Source of the DNA: Terriglobales bacterium | GTDB lineage: Bacteria > Acidobacteriota > Terriglobia > Terriglobales > Acidobacteriaceae | Length of the DNA stretch: 44,538 bases | NCBI GenBank assembly: GCA_035937135.1 | Contig: DASYVL010000038.1 | Location: forward strand, 1 to 44,538 | Direction of reading: 5' to 3' | Shown: piece after piece, positions 18,628 through 24,867 of the stretch | Layout of the letters: each line of letters starts with the position of its first letter | Numbering within the stretch: position 1 is the first letter of the stretch | Notes under the pieces: model-generated | What the model was told of the DNA's origin: nothing | What the model saw: only the letters and a program-made list of their open reading frames with translations | Databases searched by the model: none | Position numbers and translations under genes: made by a program

Positions 18628-18633
18628 ATTCTA
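18628..18633 (-). promoter_or_regulatory. Candidate -10 box for tRNA-Pro
   Basis: TAGAAT on the minus strand lies 17 bases upstream of the tRNA-Pro 5' end. The same hexamer precedes tRNA-Arg and tRNA-Thr in this window. No good -35 box is seen here. Confidence 0.4.
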
Positions 18634-18788
18634 GCTTCCTTTTGCGAGCTTGGGGCCACTGTTCCCAGTTTGGATCGTGCCACAAGTGCTTGTCTGCTTG
18701 GTGTGCGGAATAGAACACCCAGTCCCAACCCCGCGTGAGACAACTTGGTGTCCTTCCCGTACGCCCGCGCGTGCGCGCGGGCGACGGC

Positions 18789-19310
18789 CTAGCGGCGCAG
18801 CCAGTGAATCGCCAGGAGGAGCAGCACGAACGGCGCTACCAGCAGCAGCCCCACCGTCCCCACCAGCGCCAGCAGGAAGGCCCAGTCGCGCCAGGTCTGA
18901 CTGCGGCGTTTGGACTCCTGATAGGCCTGGAGCAGGGTGAAGTTCTTCCGATTCGACTTCCATCCCACGTCGAAGGCGTCGCCCAGGACGGGCACCGTCC
19001 CCACCAGCGAATCAATACCGATGTTCACCACCATGCGCGTCAGGGCCACGCGCGGCAGCCCGCGCTGCCATCCCGCCACCAGGATCAGGAACGAGACGGC
19101 GCCTGTGATCCAGTCGCCCACGCCGGGAATCAGCCCGATCAGCGGGTCCAGGCCGAAGCGGATCCCGGTCAGCGGAATGCGGAAGATGTCATCCAGCAGC
19201 GCGACCAGGTATTCCAGGTGCTCGTCGTTGAGGAGGCCCTCCTCCTCCGCCGCGGCGGGCGGCCAGGGCGCATCTGGCGGGATGACTTCGGGTTCCACGG
19301 CAGCACTCAT
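18789..19310 (-). CDS. DUF4112 membrane protein
   Basis: A 173-residue protein with the DUF4112 signature: LDDIFRIPLTGIRFGLDPLI, then GLIPGVGDWITGAVSF, IGIDSLVGTVPVLGDAFDVG and the basic WKSNRKNFTLL segment. Two or three hydrophobic stretches plus a C-terminal helix (FLLALVGTVGLLLVAPFVL) place it in the inner membrane. No biochemical function is established for the family. It is divergent from the 2H phosphoesterase gene and has tRNA-Pro downstream on the same strand. The 175 bases between its stop and tRNA-Pro hold only short GC-rich palindromic sequence and the tRNA -10 box. Confidence 0.85.
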   Translation of the reverse strand: MSAAVEPEVIPPDAPWPPAAAEEEGLLNDEHLEYLVALLDDIFRIPLTGIRFGLDPLIGLIPGVGDWITGAVSFLILVAGWQRGLPRVALTRMVVNIGIDSLVGTVPVLGDAFDVGWKSNRKNFTLLQAYQESKRRSQTWRDWAFLLALVGTVGLLLVAPFVLLLLAIHWLRR

Positions 19311-19404
19311 TCGTAAACTCTGCGGCGCTCGCGCATGTGCCTACACTACAGGAAGCCGGGCGCCCGGAATCAGCCGCGGGACTTCCGCCCACCGCTTGCG
19401 GGCA

Positions 19405-19410
19405 TATAAT
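19405..19410 (+). promoter_or_regulatory. -10 box immediately before the 2H phosphoesterase start
   Basis: A perfect TATAAT ends 11 bases before the ATG at 19422. A start point six to seven bases further on leaves a leader of only about five bases. No convincing -35 box is visible. Confidence 0.5.
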
Positions 19411-19421
19411 CCGCAGTTGGT

Positions 19422-19979
19422 ATGCAGCCGTTGCAGTATGCCCTCGTAGCCTACGTGAAGAATGATCTGGGCCGGTTCGTGGAGGATTTGCGCCGCGAAC
19501 TCCATCCCGAGCTCGGCCACCTGTCCGCGCACATCACCATCCTGCCGCCGCGCATCCTGGAAGGGTCGGAAGCGGAGGCACTGGCCACGCTCGCGCGTCT
19601 GTGCGACGAAGTCCAGCCCTTCGAGGTCGGCCTGGACGTCGTCGAAAGCTTCCAGCCCGTCACTGCCACTATCTATCTTCGCGTGGGCCAAGCGGGGCAG
19701 CGCCTGCACCAGCTGCACGGGCGGCTCAACACCGAGGCGCTCTCCTGCAGCGAGCAGTGGTCTTATATGCCGCACCTCACCATCGTCAAGCTGACAGACG
19801 AGAGGCGCCTGCCCGCCGTGCTTGAACTGGCCCGCCAGCGCTGGAGCGCCTATCGAGGTCCGCGCAGCGCCCGGGTGGAGGAGCTCACCTTCGTGCGCGA
19901 GTGCAAGCGCCCCGGCCAATGGGCCGACCTCGCCCCCGTGCAGCTCGGCCGCGCCTTCGCCACCCCGCCCCGCGGCTGA
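19422..19979 (+). CDS. 2'-5' RNA ligase family (2H phosphoesterase) protein
   Basis: A 185-residue protein with the two H-x-T motifs that define the 2H phosphoesterase superfamily: HITILPP (His37, Thr39) and HLTIVKL (His118, Thr120). The spacing of about 80 residues is normal for the LigT/YjcG group. Members join or hydrolyse 2'-5' phosphodiester bonds or cyclic phosphates; the substrate here is unknown. No ribosome site lies before the ATG and a perfect TATAAT sits 11 bases upstream, so the transcript may be leaderless or nearly so. The upstream neighbour is divergent; the downstream neighbour begins after a 130-base gap holding hairpins. Confidence 0.85.
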   Translation: MQPLQYALVAYVKNDLGRFVEDLRRELHPELGHLSAHITILPPRILEGSEAEALATLARLCDEVQPFEVGLDVVESFQPVTATIYLRVGQAGQRLHQLHGRLNTEALSCSEQWSYMPHLTIVKLTDERRLPAVLELARQRWSAYRGPRSARVEELTFVRECKRPGQWADLAPVQLGRAFATPPRG

Positions 19980-20014
19980 GCGCCGTCTCCGCCAACTCCC
20001 GCGTTATCAACACG

Positions 20015-20093
20015 CCTTCCGTCGCGGAAGGTCATGGCCTTCTTTCGCATTGCGTATGAACTTCGCGAAAGACTACAACTCTCGTTCCCGAGA
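20015..20093 (+). promoter_or_regulatory. Three consecutive stem-loops in the leader of the UDP-glucose dehydrogenase homologue
   Basis: CCTTCCG-TCG-CGGAAGG at 20015-20031, CTTTCGC/GCGAAAG at 20042-20048 and 20065-20071, and TCTCG-TTCC-CGAGA at 20080-20093 are all perfect inverted repeats. They end just before the ribosome site AGAGGG and the ATG at 20112. No T-run follows, so they are not ordinary terminators. An RNA leader element or protein-binding sites are both possible. Confidence 0.45.
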
Positions 20094-20111
20094 AAGAAAG
20101 AGGGCCTCCCC

Positions 20112-21380
20112 ATGCAGATCGCGGTGTACGGCGCAGGATATCTGGGAACGGTGGTGTCCGCATGTCTGGCGGATTTCGGCACACCCGTCATCTGCTATGA
20201 CGACGACACCGCGCGCATCGAGCGCCTGGCCCGCGGCCTCATCTCCTACCACGAGAAGGACCTGAAGGAGATGATTCGGCGCAACGTGCGCGCCGGCCGC
20301 CTGACCTACTCCACCACGCTCGCCACCTTCGCCGAGAAGGCGGAGATCGTGGTGCTGGCCGAAGACTCGCCGCGCTATGCCGGGGATGAGGCGGAAAAGG
20401 TCGCGCGCGTCGCGCCCAAGGACGCCATCCTGGTTATCGTGACGCCGGTGGGGGTGGGCACCGCCGCCAAGATCGAACAGAAGCTGCGCGCCGCCAAGGA
20501 CCAGCGTCCCCTGGTCTCGCACCCGCTCTTCCTCACCGACGGTTGCGCGATCGAGGACTTCAACTGGCCCGACCGCATCGTGCTCGGCTCCTCCTCGCAC
20601 TCGGCCGTGCTCGCGCTCAAGCACCTCTACCGCCCGCTGGCCCTGCGCGGCGTCCCTATCATCGTCACCAGCCACGAGACCGCGGAGCTGGTACGCCAGG
20701 CCTCCACCGCCTTCGTCGCCACCAAGATCTCGTTCATCAACGAGCTCTCCAGCCTGTGCGAGCGCGTGGGCGCCGACTCCGCCGACCTGGCCCTGGCCAT
20801 GGGGCTGGACAAGAAGATCGCGCCCCGCTGCCTGCAACCCGGCGCTACCCTCGGCGGCGCCTTCGTCGAAGCGGACATGGAATCGCTCGCCCACCTCGCC
20901 CAGTGCGCCGGTGTGCCACTCAAGGTCCTGGGCGCCGCGCGCGAGGTCAGCCACTCGCACTCCGACCGCCTGGTGGAAAAGATTTCGCAGACGCTCGACT
21001 CGGTCATGGGCAAGGAGATCGCCATCCTCGGCCTGGCCTTCAAGCCCAACACCAACTCGGTGGCCGCGTCGTCTTCCATGCTGCTGGCCAAGCGCCTGCT
21101 GTCGAAGGGTGCCCACGTGCGCGCCTACGACCCGGTGGCCATCCCCGACGCCCGCGGCGAACTGGATAGCGCCGTCCTTTGCTTCGATTCCGCCTACGAC
21201 GCCGCCGAGGGCGTGGACGCCATCATCGTCGGCACCGCTTGGCCCGAGTTCCGCGCGCTCGACTTCGACAAGCTCAAGCGCATCGTCCACCGCGCCCTCA
21301 TCGTGGATACCAAGAACCTGCTGGACGGCCCCCGCCTCCGCGCCATGGGCTTCCAGTACGTCGGCATGGGAAGGAACTAG
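20112..21380 (+). CDS. UDP-glucose/GDP-mannose dehydrogenase homologue lacking catalytic residues
   Basis: A 422-residue protein with the full three-domain fold of UDP-glucose 6-dehydrogenase. It has the NAD-binding VYGAGYLGTVVSACLA, the central helix segment AELVRQASTAFVATKISFIN, and LGLAFKPNTNSV before a third Rossmann domain. The usual GGSCFPKD reads GGAFVEAD (residues 248-255), so the nucleophilic Cys is Phe251 and the Lys is Ala. The central Lys and Asn are Arg195 and Thr199, and NPEF reads HPLF, losing the Glu. It therefore cannot perform the normal two-step oxidation to UDP-glucuronate. It may be a single-step dehydrogenase, a binding protein or a pseudo-enzyme. ATG 20112 is chosen because AGAGGG precedes it and the NAD motif begins at once. 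Confidence 0.8.
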   Translation: MQIAVYGAGYLGTVVSACLADFGTPVICYDDDTARIERLARGLISYHEKDLKEMIRRNVRAGRLTYSTTLATFAEKAEIVVLAEDSPRYAGDEAEKVARVAPKDAILVIVTPVGVGTAAKIEQKLRAAKDQRPLVSHPLFLTDGCAIEDFNWPDRIVLGSSSHSAVLALKHLYRPLALRGVPIIVTSHETAELVRQASTAFVATKISFINELSSLCERVGADSADLALAMGLDKKIAPRCLQPGATLGGAFVEADMESLAHLAQCAGVPLKVLGAAREVSHSHSDRLVEKISQTLDSVMGKEIAILGLAFKPNTNSVAASSSMLLAKRLLSKGAHVRAYDPVAIPDARGELDSAVLCFDSAYDAAEGVDAIIVGTAWPEFRALDFDKLKRIVHRALIVDTKNLLDGPRLRAMGFQYVGMGRN

Positions 21381-21381
21381 C

Positions 21382-21465
21382 GCGATTGCCCGCCGGTCAG
21401 GACGCTCACGTCCCGACGGCACAAGGGGGCCTGGGATCCCCGGGAACCTCTTAGCGGGCGATCGC
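21382..21465. repeat. Nested inverted repeats between convergent genes
   Basis: Outer arms at 21382-21393 and 21454-21465 match at 11 of 12 positions (GCGATTGCCCGC against GCGGGCGATCGC). Inside lies CGGTCAGGACG/CGTCCCGACGG (9 of 11 pairs, 21394-21419). This may serve as a two-way terminator, though it lacks T-runs. Confidence 0.45.
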
Positions 21466-21472
21466 TGGCCGG

Positions 21473-21898
21473 CTACTTCACCTGCAGCGACTCGATGTAC
21501 TTGGTCAGGTTGCTGATCCGCAGTTGCACCATCGCCTGATCGCCCTTGCTCATGGAGCTGAACACCGAACCCCAGACCGGCATCTCCTTGGAGCCGTGCG
21601 CCGACATCGTCGCGTCCCCTTTGATGACCTGGTAAACGTGGGCTGCGGAGAACTTCGCCTGGTTCCGGCGGCTCAGGGTGGTGAGGTCCGGCGGTGGAAC
21701 CTTGAACGCGACGGCCGCGGGACCATTCCCCTTGCCTGCGACTCCGTGACAGGAAGCGCAATAGTTCACATACATTTCCTTCCCGGAGGCGGGCGAGGTC
21801 TGCGGGGCAGGAACATTCTTGACCACGGGTTTCTGGGCAACCGCCAGGATGGCAAAGGCCACCAGCAGCCCCCACAACAGAAGCGTTTTGCGTGCCAT
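21473..21898 (-). CDS. Exported class I cytochrome c
   Basis: A 141-residue exported c-type cytochrome. A signal peptide (MARKTLLLWGLLVAFAILAVAQ) precedes the haem-binding motif CASCH (Cys47, Cys50, His51). The likely distal ligand is the Met in KEMPVWGSVF. It carries a single electron in the periplasm; the partner oxidase or dehydrogenase is not encoded nearby. The start at 21898 is preferred over an upstream in-frame start because a perfect AGGAGG lies nine bases before it (21908-21913). It converges on the UDP-glucose dehydrogenase homologue and is divergent from the tRNA-His region. Confidence 0.9.
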   Translation of the reverse strand: MARKTLLLWGLLVAFAILAVAQKPVVKNVPAPQTSPASGKEMYVNYCASCHGVAGKGNGPAAVAFKVPPPDLTTLSRRNQAKFSAAHVYQVIKGDATMSAHGSKEMPVWGSVFSSMSKGDQAMVQLRISNLTKYIESLQVK

Positions 21899-22123
21899 AG
21901 GTTTAGACCTCCTCAACCGCATTCGCGCCAGTCTTCAGGGCCAGTTCTCCCTAAGAACAGAGTGGAGCCTTCGCAGGGTTCGGTCTGTGACTCTTGCCAC
22001 ACCGGGTTGTATGGCTTCCCGGCGCGCGCGCCTCCGTCCCAGCGAAGTCGAAGGGAGGCCTCCCGCTTCTACCGCGGCAGGCGGGGGACCATGGGTCGAA
22101 GGGCCTCGGTTCTGACCCCTTGT

Positions 22124-22129
22124 TATAAT
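22124..22129 (+). promoter_or_regulatory. Extended -10 box for tRNA-His
   Basis: TGTTATAAT gives a TG one base ahead of a perfect TATAAT, which ends ten bases before the tRNA. No good -35 box is visible, as is common for extended -10 promoters. Confidence 0.6.
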
Positions 22130-22139
22130 CAACCGATAC

Positions 22140-22215
22140 GGTGGGTGTAGTTCAGGGGTAGAACTCCGGACTGTGGCTCCGGCTGTCGTGGGTTCGAATC
22201 CCACCACCCACCCCA
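22140..22215 (+). tRNA. tRNA-His (anticodon GTG)
   Basis: The acceptor stem GTGGGTG pairs with CACCCAC. The anticodon stem CCGGA/TCCGG encloses CTGTGGC, giving GTG. The extra G at position 22140 opposite C is the G-1 typical of tRNA-His. The T-arm is GTGGGTTCGAATCCCAC and the CCA end is encoded. Confidence 0.96.
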
Positions 22216-22269
22216 GCCTTTCCTTCCCGCCTTCGCCAAACACCCGCAACTTCGTCCGCCACGGACTTG

Positions 22270-22350
22270 CGCGGATGGACCAGGAATTCCTCCGTGGCGC
22301 CGTGGTGAAAATAAGGGTTGGCGCTGACCCGCGTGAATCCGCGGTAAGGG
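22270..22350. repeat. Possible dispersed-repeat remnant after tRNA-His
   Basis: The stretch contains CCTCCGTGGCGCCGTGG, TGAAAATAAGG and GCGTGAATCCGCGG, phrases that look like short dispersed repeats rather than coding DNA. No gene is visible between tRNA-His and the FmdB-like gene. The assignment rests on appearance only. Confidence 0.3.
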
Positions 22351-22353
22351 GTG

Positions 22354-22578
22354 TCAGTTCATCGAGCACGACCCCGGGCCGCGGGGGTCGCCGCAGCTTC
22401 CGCAGGGGCCGGGAGAGGGTAGGGAAGAGGTGCTCTTGCTGGGTCCGACGGCGAAGGCGGAGAGCTGCTGCTCGAGCTTCGCGCTCCGGCAGGATGGGCA
22501 CTCGGATTTCTTGGAGCCCATCACCAGGACCTCGAAGTGATGGCCGCATTCCTTGCAGATGTATTCAAAGATGGGCAT
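22354..22578 (-). CDS. FmdB-type zinc ribbon protein
   Basis: A 74-residue protein starting MPIFEYICKECGHHFEVL, the classic FmdB/CxxC zinc-ribbon opening. Two Cys pairs (CKEC and CPSC) would bind one zinc. The tail is Ser/Gly/Pro-rich and holds two more Cys pairs or singles (GPCGSCGDPRG, SCSMN), which is usual for this group. These proteins are thought to act as small regulators or accessory factors, without a settled function. The start at 22578 is fixed by the conserved MPIFEY; a longer frame upstream is a shadow of the hydrolase gene. It is divergent from the hydrolase with 34 bases between starts, where one arm of a perfect inverted repeat lies. Confidence 0.9.
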   Translation of the reverse strand: MPIFEYICKECGHHFEVLVMGSKKSECPSCRSAKLEQQLSAFAVGPSKSTSSLPSPGPCGSCGDPRGPGSCSMN

Positions 22579-22595
22579 AAGTGACCGGCTCCCTT

Positions 22596-22631
22596 TAGTA
22601 TTCTCCTGAGAAATGCCGCAAGAGAATACTA
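22596..22631. promoter_or_regulatory. 10-bp perfect inverted repeat around the hydrolase start codon
   Basis: TAGTATTCTC (22596-22605) and GAGAATACTA (22622-22631) are exact inverse copies with a 16-base spacer that contains the ATG at 22613. In the RNA this would place the start codon in a hairpin loop; in DNA it could be an operator for both divergent genes. Confidence 0.55.
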
Positions 22632-23686
22632 GCAGACCCGCCGAGCCCAACGAGCCCAACGATCCCAATGGGCCCAACGAGCCCAACGAGCCCGCCGAGC
22701 CCAACGATCCTAGCGCCGCCTTCGTCCCGCGGGCCTTCCTGCGCGGCGGACACGTGCAGACCCTGGCGGCCGCGCTCTTGCCGCGCCGCCACTCGCTCCC
22801 GCCGGCCGAGGAGCGGCTCTTCAACGTGGAAGCGGGCGTCGCAGACATTCAAGTCCTCTGCCACTGTCACTGGCAGGTGGAGCGGCGTGCAGCGGCAACG
22901 CTCGTCCTGCTACACGGACTGGAAGGTTCAAGCGCCGCGCAGTACGTCCTCGGGACCGCCGACAAGGCCTGGGCGGCGGGCATGAACGTCGTCCGCATGA
23001 ACATGCGCAACTGCGGCGGCACCGAGCGGCTCGCGCCCACGCTCTACCACTCCGGGCTCTCCGCCGATCTGGACGCGGTGGTGCGCGAGCTGATTGCCGA
23101 AGACAAGCTGCCGCGCATCTTCCTGGCCGGATTCTCCATGGGCGGGAACATCACGCTCAAGCTGGTGGGAGAGTGGGGCGGGGAAGCGCCGCTGGAGGTG
23201 CGCGCCGTGGCCGCGGTCTCGCCCGCCATCGACCTCGCCGCCTGCTCCGACGCGCTGCATCGCCCCGGCAACCGCCTCTACGAATGGAACTTTCTCTGGG
23301 GACTGAAGCGCCGGCTGCGCACCAAAGCCCGGCTCTTTCCCGGGAGGTATGAGACGCGCGGCCTGCGGCGCCTGGGCAGCGTGCGCGCCTTCGACGACCG
23401 GGTGACGGCGCGCTACTGCGGCTTCACCGGCGCCGACGACTACTACGCGCGCTCCAGCGCCTCGCGCGTGCTGGAGCGCATCGCCCGGCCCACGCTGATC
23501 CTTCACGCCCTGGACGATCCCTTCGTCTCGCTGACCGCGGAGACCCGCGCTAGGCTCGCGGCCAATCCGCAGATCCGGCTGATCGAAACCGCCGGGGGCG
23601 GGCACTGCGCCTTCCTGGCCCCGGCCAACGGCTACGACGGCCGCTGGGCCGAGCGCCGCGTGGTCGAGTTTTTCTCTGCCTTCTAG
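22613..23686 (+). CDS. YheT-like alpha/beta hydrolase with Asn-Glu-Pro repeat tail
   Basis: A 357-residue cytoplasmic hydrolase. After an N-terminal run of PNE/PND/PNG repeats (residues about 10-33) comes FVPRAFLRGGHVQTL, the opening typical of the YheT/EMB8 group. Then follow the oxyanion-hole LLHGLEGSS, the nucleophile elbow LAGFSMGGN, HALDDPFV with the catalytic Asp, and GGGHCAFL with the catalytic His, so the triad is complete. The enzymes are esterase-like with unknown natural substrates. ATG 22613 is the only ATG that covers the conserved start, and it lies within the loop of a perfect inverted repeat. No ribosome site is obvious. The repeat tail is encoded by 9-base DNA units. Confidence 0.88.
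   Translation: MPQENTSRPAEPNEPNDPNGPNEPNEPAEPNDPSAAFVPRAFLRGGHVQTLAAALLPRRHSLPPAEERLFNVEAGVADIQVLCHCHWQVERRAAATLVLLHGLEGSSAAQYVLGTADKAWAAGMNVVRMNMRNCGGTERLAPTLYHSGLSADLDAVVRELIAEDKLPRIFLAGFSMGGNITLKLVGEWGGEAPLEVRAVAAVSPAIDLAACSDALHRPGNRLYEWNFLWGLKRRLRTKARLFPGRYETRGLRRLGSVRAFDDRVTARYCGFTGADDYYARSSASRVLERIARPTLILHALDDPFVSLTAETRARLAANPQIRLIETAGGGHCAFLAPANGYDGRWAERRVVEFFSAF
22643..22711 (+). repeat. 9-bp minisatellite (GAGCCCAAC units) inside hydrolase gene
   Basis: About seven to eight imperfect units of GAGCCCAAC (variants GATCCCAAT, GGGCCCAAC, GAGCCCGCC) stay in frame and encode Pro-Asn-Glu/Asp/Gly. Unit number probably varies between strains by slippage. Confidence 0.85.
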
Positions 23687-23791
23687 CTGCGGCGTCTAGG
23701 ATTTTCCGGCGAAAAGTGTTCTCATAGCAGCCATCGGGGCGTCCCTGCGGGGCATGCTCCGCGGGTGTGAGGGTAGGGGAGAGGGCTTCCC

Positions 23792-24397
23792 GTGCAGACC
23801 GAGGTCAGTGTCGAACTGGGCGCGCAGGACGATTGCCTGGAGATCCCCTGGTCGTCGCCCGAGGGCGAAGTCCGCTACTGCGACCTGCGGCGGCGTCCCG
23901 AACTGCTCCTCAACATCATCGAGACCCACCACAACCGCGAGCTGGGTGAGTTTTTGGCTTCCATCAACTCCGGCCACTCCATCCTCGAGACCGCAAAGTG
24001 CGACACCTGGCTCTCGGACAAGATGACCGAGGAGGAGAGCATCTACGGCGCGGCGTGGAAGTTCGGCTCCTACATCGATTTGATCTTCAACGACCTGGGG
24101 CGGCGGACGTCGCTGGAGCGTCATGAGGAGCTTGCCGATTCCACCTCGCGCCTGCTGCGCCGCGTGCCGGAGATCCCCGCCGCCGCCGAGCTGGTGGTGC
24201 GCCGCTGTTACTACCACGACCCGGAAGCGCCGGATCCCGACGTCTCTGAGACCGGCTTCTGCGTGACCTTCTATTTGTACGGCTATGGCGACGACGAAGC
24301 GGAAGCCCGCCAGCGCTGGGCCATCGCGCTCAAGGTGGTGGAGAATGCGCTGCTGCAGCTCTCTGCCGCGCAACGCCGCGCCGCCGCCGCGGGTTAA
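23792..24397 (+). CDS. Uncharacterised 201-aa soluble protein
   Basis: I do not recognise the family. The protein is acidic and mixed alpha/beta, without a signal peptide or membrane helix. Notable segments are WSSPEGEVRYCDLRRRPELL, then NIIETHHNRELGEFLASINS, TAKCDTWLSDKM and CVTFYLYGYGDDEAEARQRW. Four Cys residues are scattered rather than paired. I place the start at a GTG at 23792, preceded by the purine-rich GGGGAGAGGG; no ATG in that frame covers the conserved-looking N-terminus. It follows the hydrolase after 105 bases on the same strand and ends 37 bases before tRNA-Arg on the opposite strand. Confidence 0.7.
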   Translation: MQTEVSVELGAQDDCLEIPWSSPEGEVRYCDLRRRPELLLNIIETHHNRELGEFLASINSGHSILETAKCDTWLSDKMTEEESIYGAAWKFGSYIDLIFNDLGRRTSLERHEELADSTSRLLRRVPEIPAAAELVVRRCYYHDPEAPDPDVSETGFCVTFYLYGYGDDEAEARQRWAIALKVVENALLQLSAAQRRAAAAG

Positions 24398-24434
24398 ACC
24401 GCAGACTCGAATCGAAGGACGGAAGGGGAATTTC

Positions 24435-24511
24435 TGGTAGGCGCGGCAGGAATCGAACCTGCAACCCCCGGCTTAGAAGGCCGGTGCTCTATCCGTTTGA
24501 GCTACGCGCCC
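24435..24511 (-). tRNA. tRNA-Arg (anticodon TCT)
   Basis: On the minus strand the acceptor stem GGGCGCG pairs with CGCGCCT (one G-T pair). The anticodon stem CCGGC/GCCGG encloses CTTCTAA, giving TCT. The T-arm is GCAGGTTCGATTCCTGC and the CCA end is encoded at 24437-24435. Confidence 0.95.
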
Positions 24512-24531
24512 GCAGCAGGTGTGTTGCTCTC

Positions 24532-24537
24532 ATTCTA
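24532..24537 (-). promoter_or_regulatory. Candidate -10 box for tRNA-Arg
   Basis: TAGAAT on the minus strand, 21 bases upstream of the tRNA. The -35 region is weak. The hexamer is the same as before tRNA-Pro and tRNA-Thr. Confidence 0.4.
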
Positions 24538-24558
24538 ATCTCAGCCGCGTGGATGCCA

Positions 24559-24846
24559 TCACTCCTGCTGCGTCTTTCGCTCCTGCCCGCCATGCCGGAA
24601 TCCTGACTGATACTCGTCGCGCAGCTGGGGTTCGAGCGATTCCTCCGACGCGCGTCCCTCGAAGCTGTCGCGAAAGCCGCGCTTGAAGGCCTCGTATTCC
24701 GGGGTGCGGATCAGCTCCCAGTTGCTGAGCTGGCGTCCGTCGGGGAAGCGGTAGAGAACACTCTCGCCGCCGCCGGGCAAAGTCTCCAGCTTCTTTTCCC
24801 TTAGATAGCAAATGCGGACCAGCGAGGGAAGCGAGGCAGAAGCCAT
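24559..24846 (-). CDS. Uncharacterised 95-aa protein
   Basis: A small soluble protein I do not recognise. It reads MASASLPSLVRICYLREKKL, then a YRFPDGRQLSNWELIRTPEY segment and a charged C-terminus (FKRGFRDSFEGRASEESLEP...). The Phe/Tyr-rich DGRQLSNWELIRTPEYEAF part looks like a folded core rather than random frame. It starts 21 bases after the end of the 493-residue gene on the same strand, so the two are probably one operon. Its promoter-proximal partner is also uncharacterised. The -10 box of tRNA-Arg lies beyond its 3' end. Confidence 0.6.
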   Translation of the reverse strand: MASASLPSLVRICYLREKKLETLPGGGESVLYRFPDGRQLSNWELIRTPEYEAFKRGFRDSFEGRASEESLEPQLRDEYQSGFRHGGQERKTQQE

Positions 24847-24867
24847 GGGGAGAGGCGGATTCCTGAG

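Noticed and set aside
20073-21875. 600-codon minus-strand frame across the UDP-glucose dehydrogenase homologue
   Set aside because: Low-complexity translation, no ribosome site, and it spans a real gene and the convergent cytochrome gene.
22643-22711. Possible CRISPR-like array of short direct repeats
   Set aside because: The 9-base units are contiguous, without spacers, and in frame within a protein gene; no cas gene is present.
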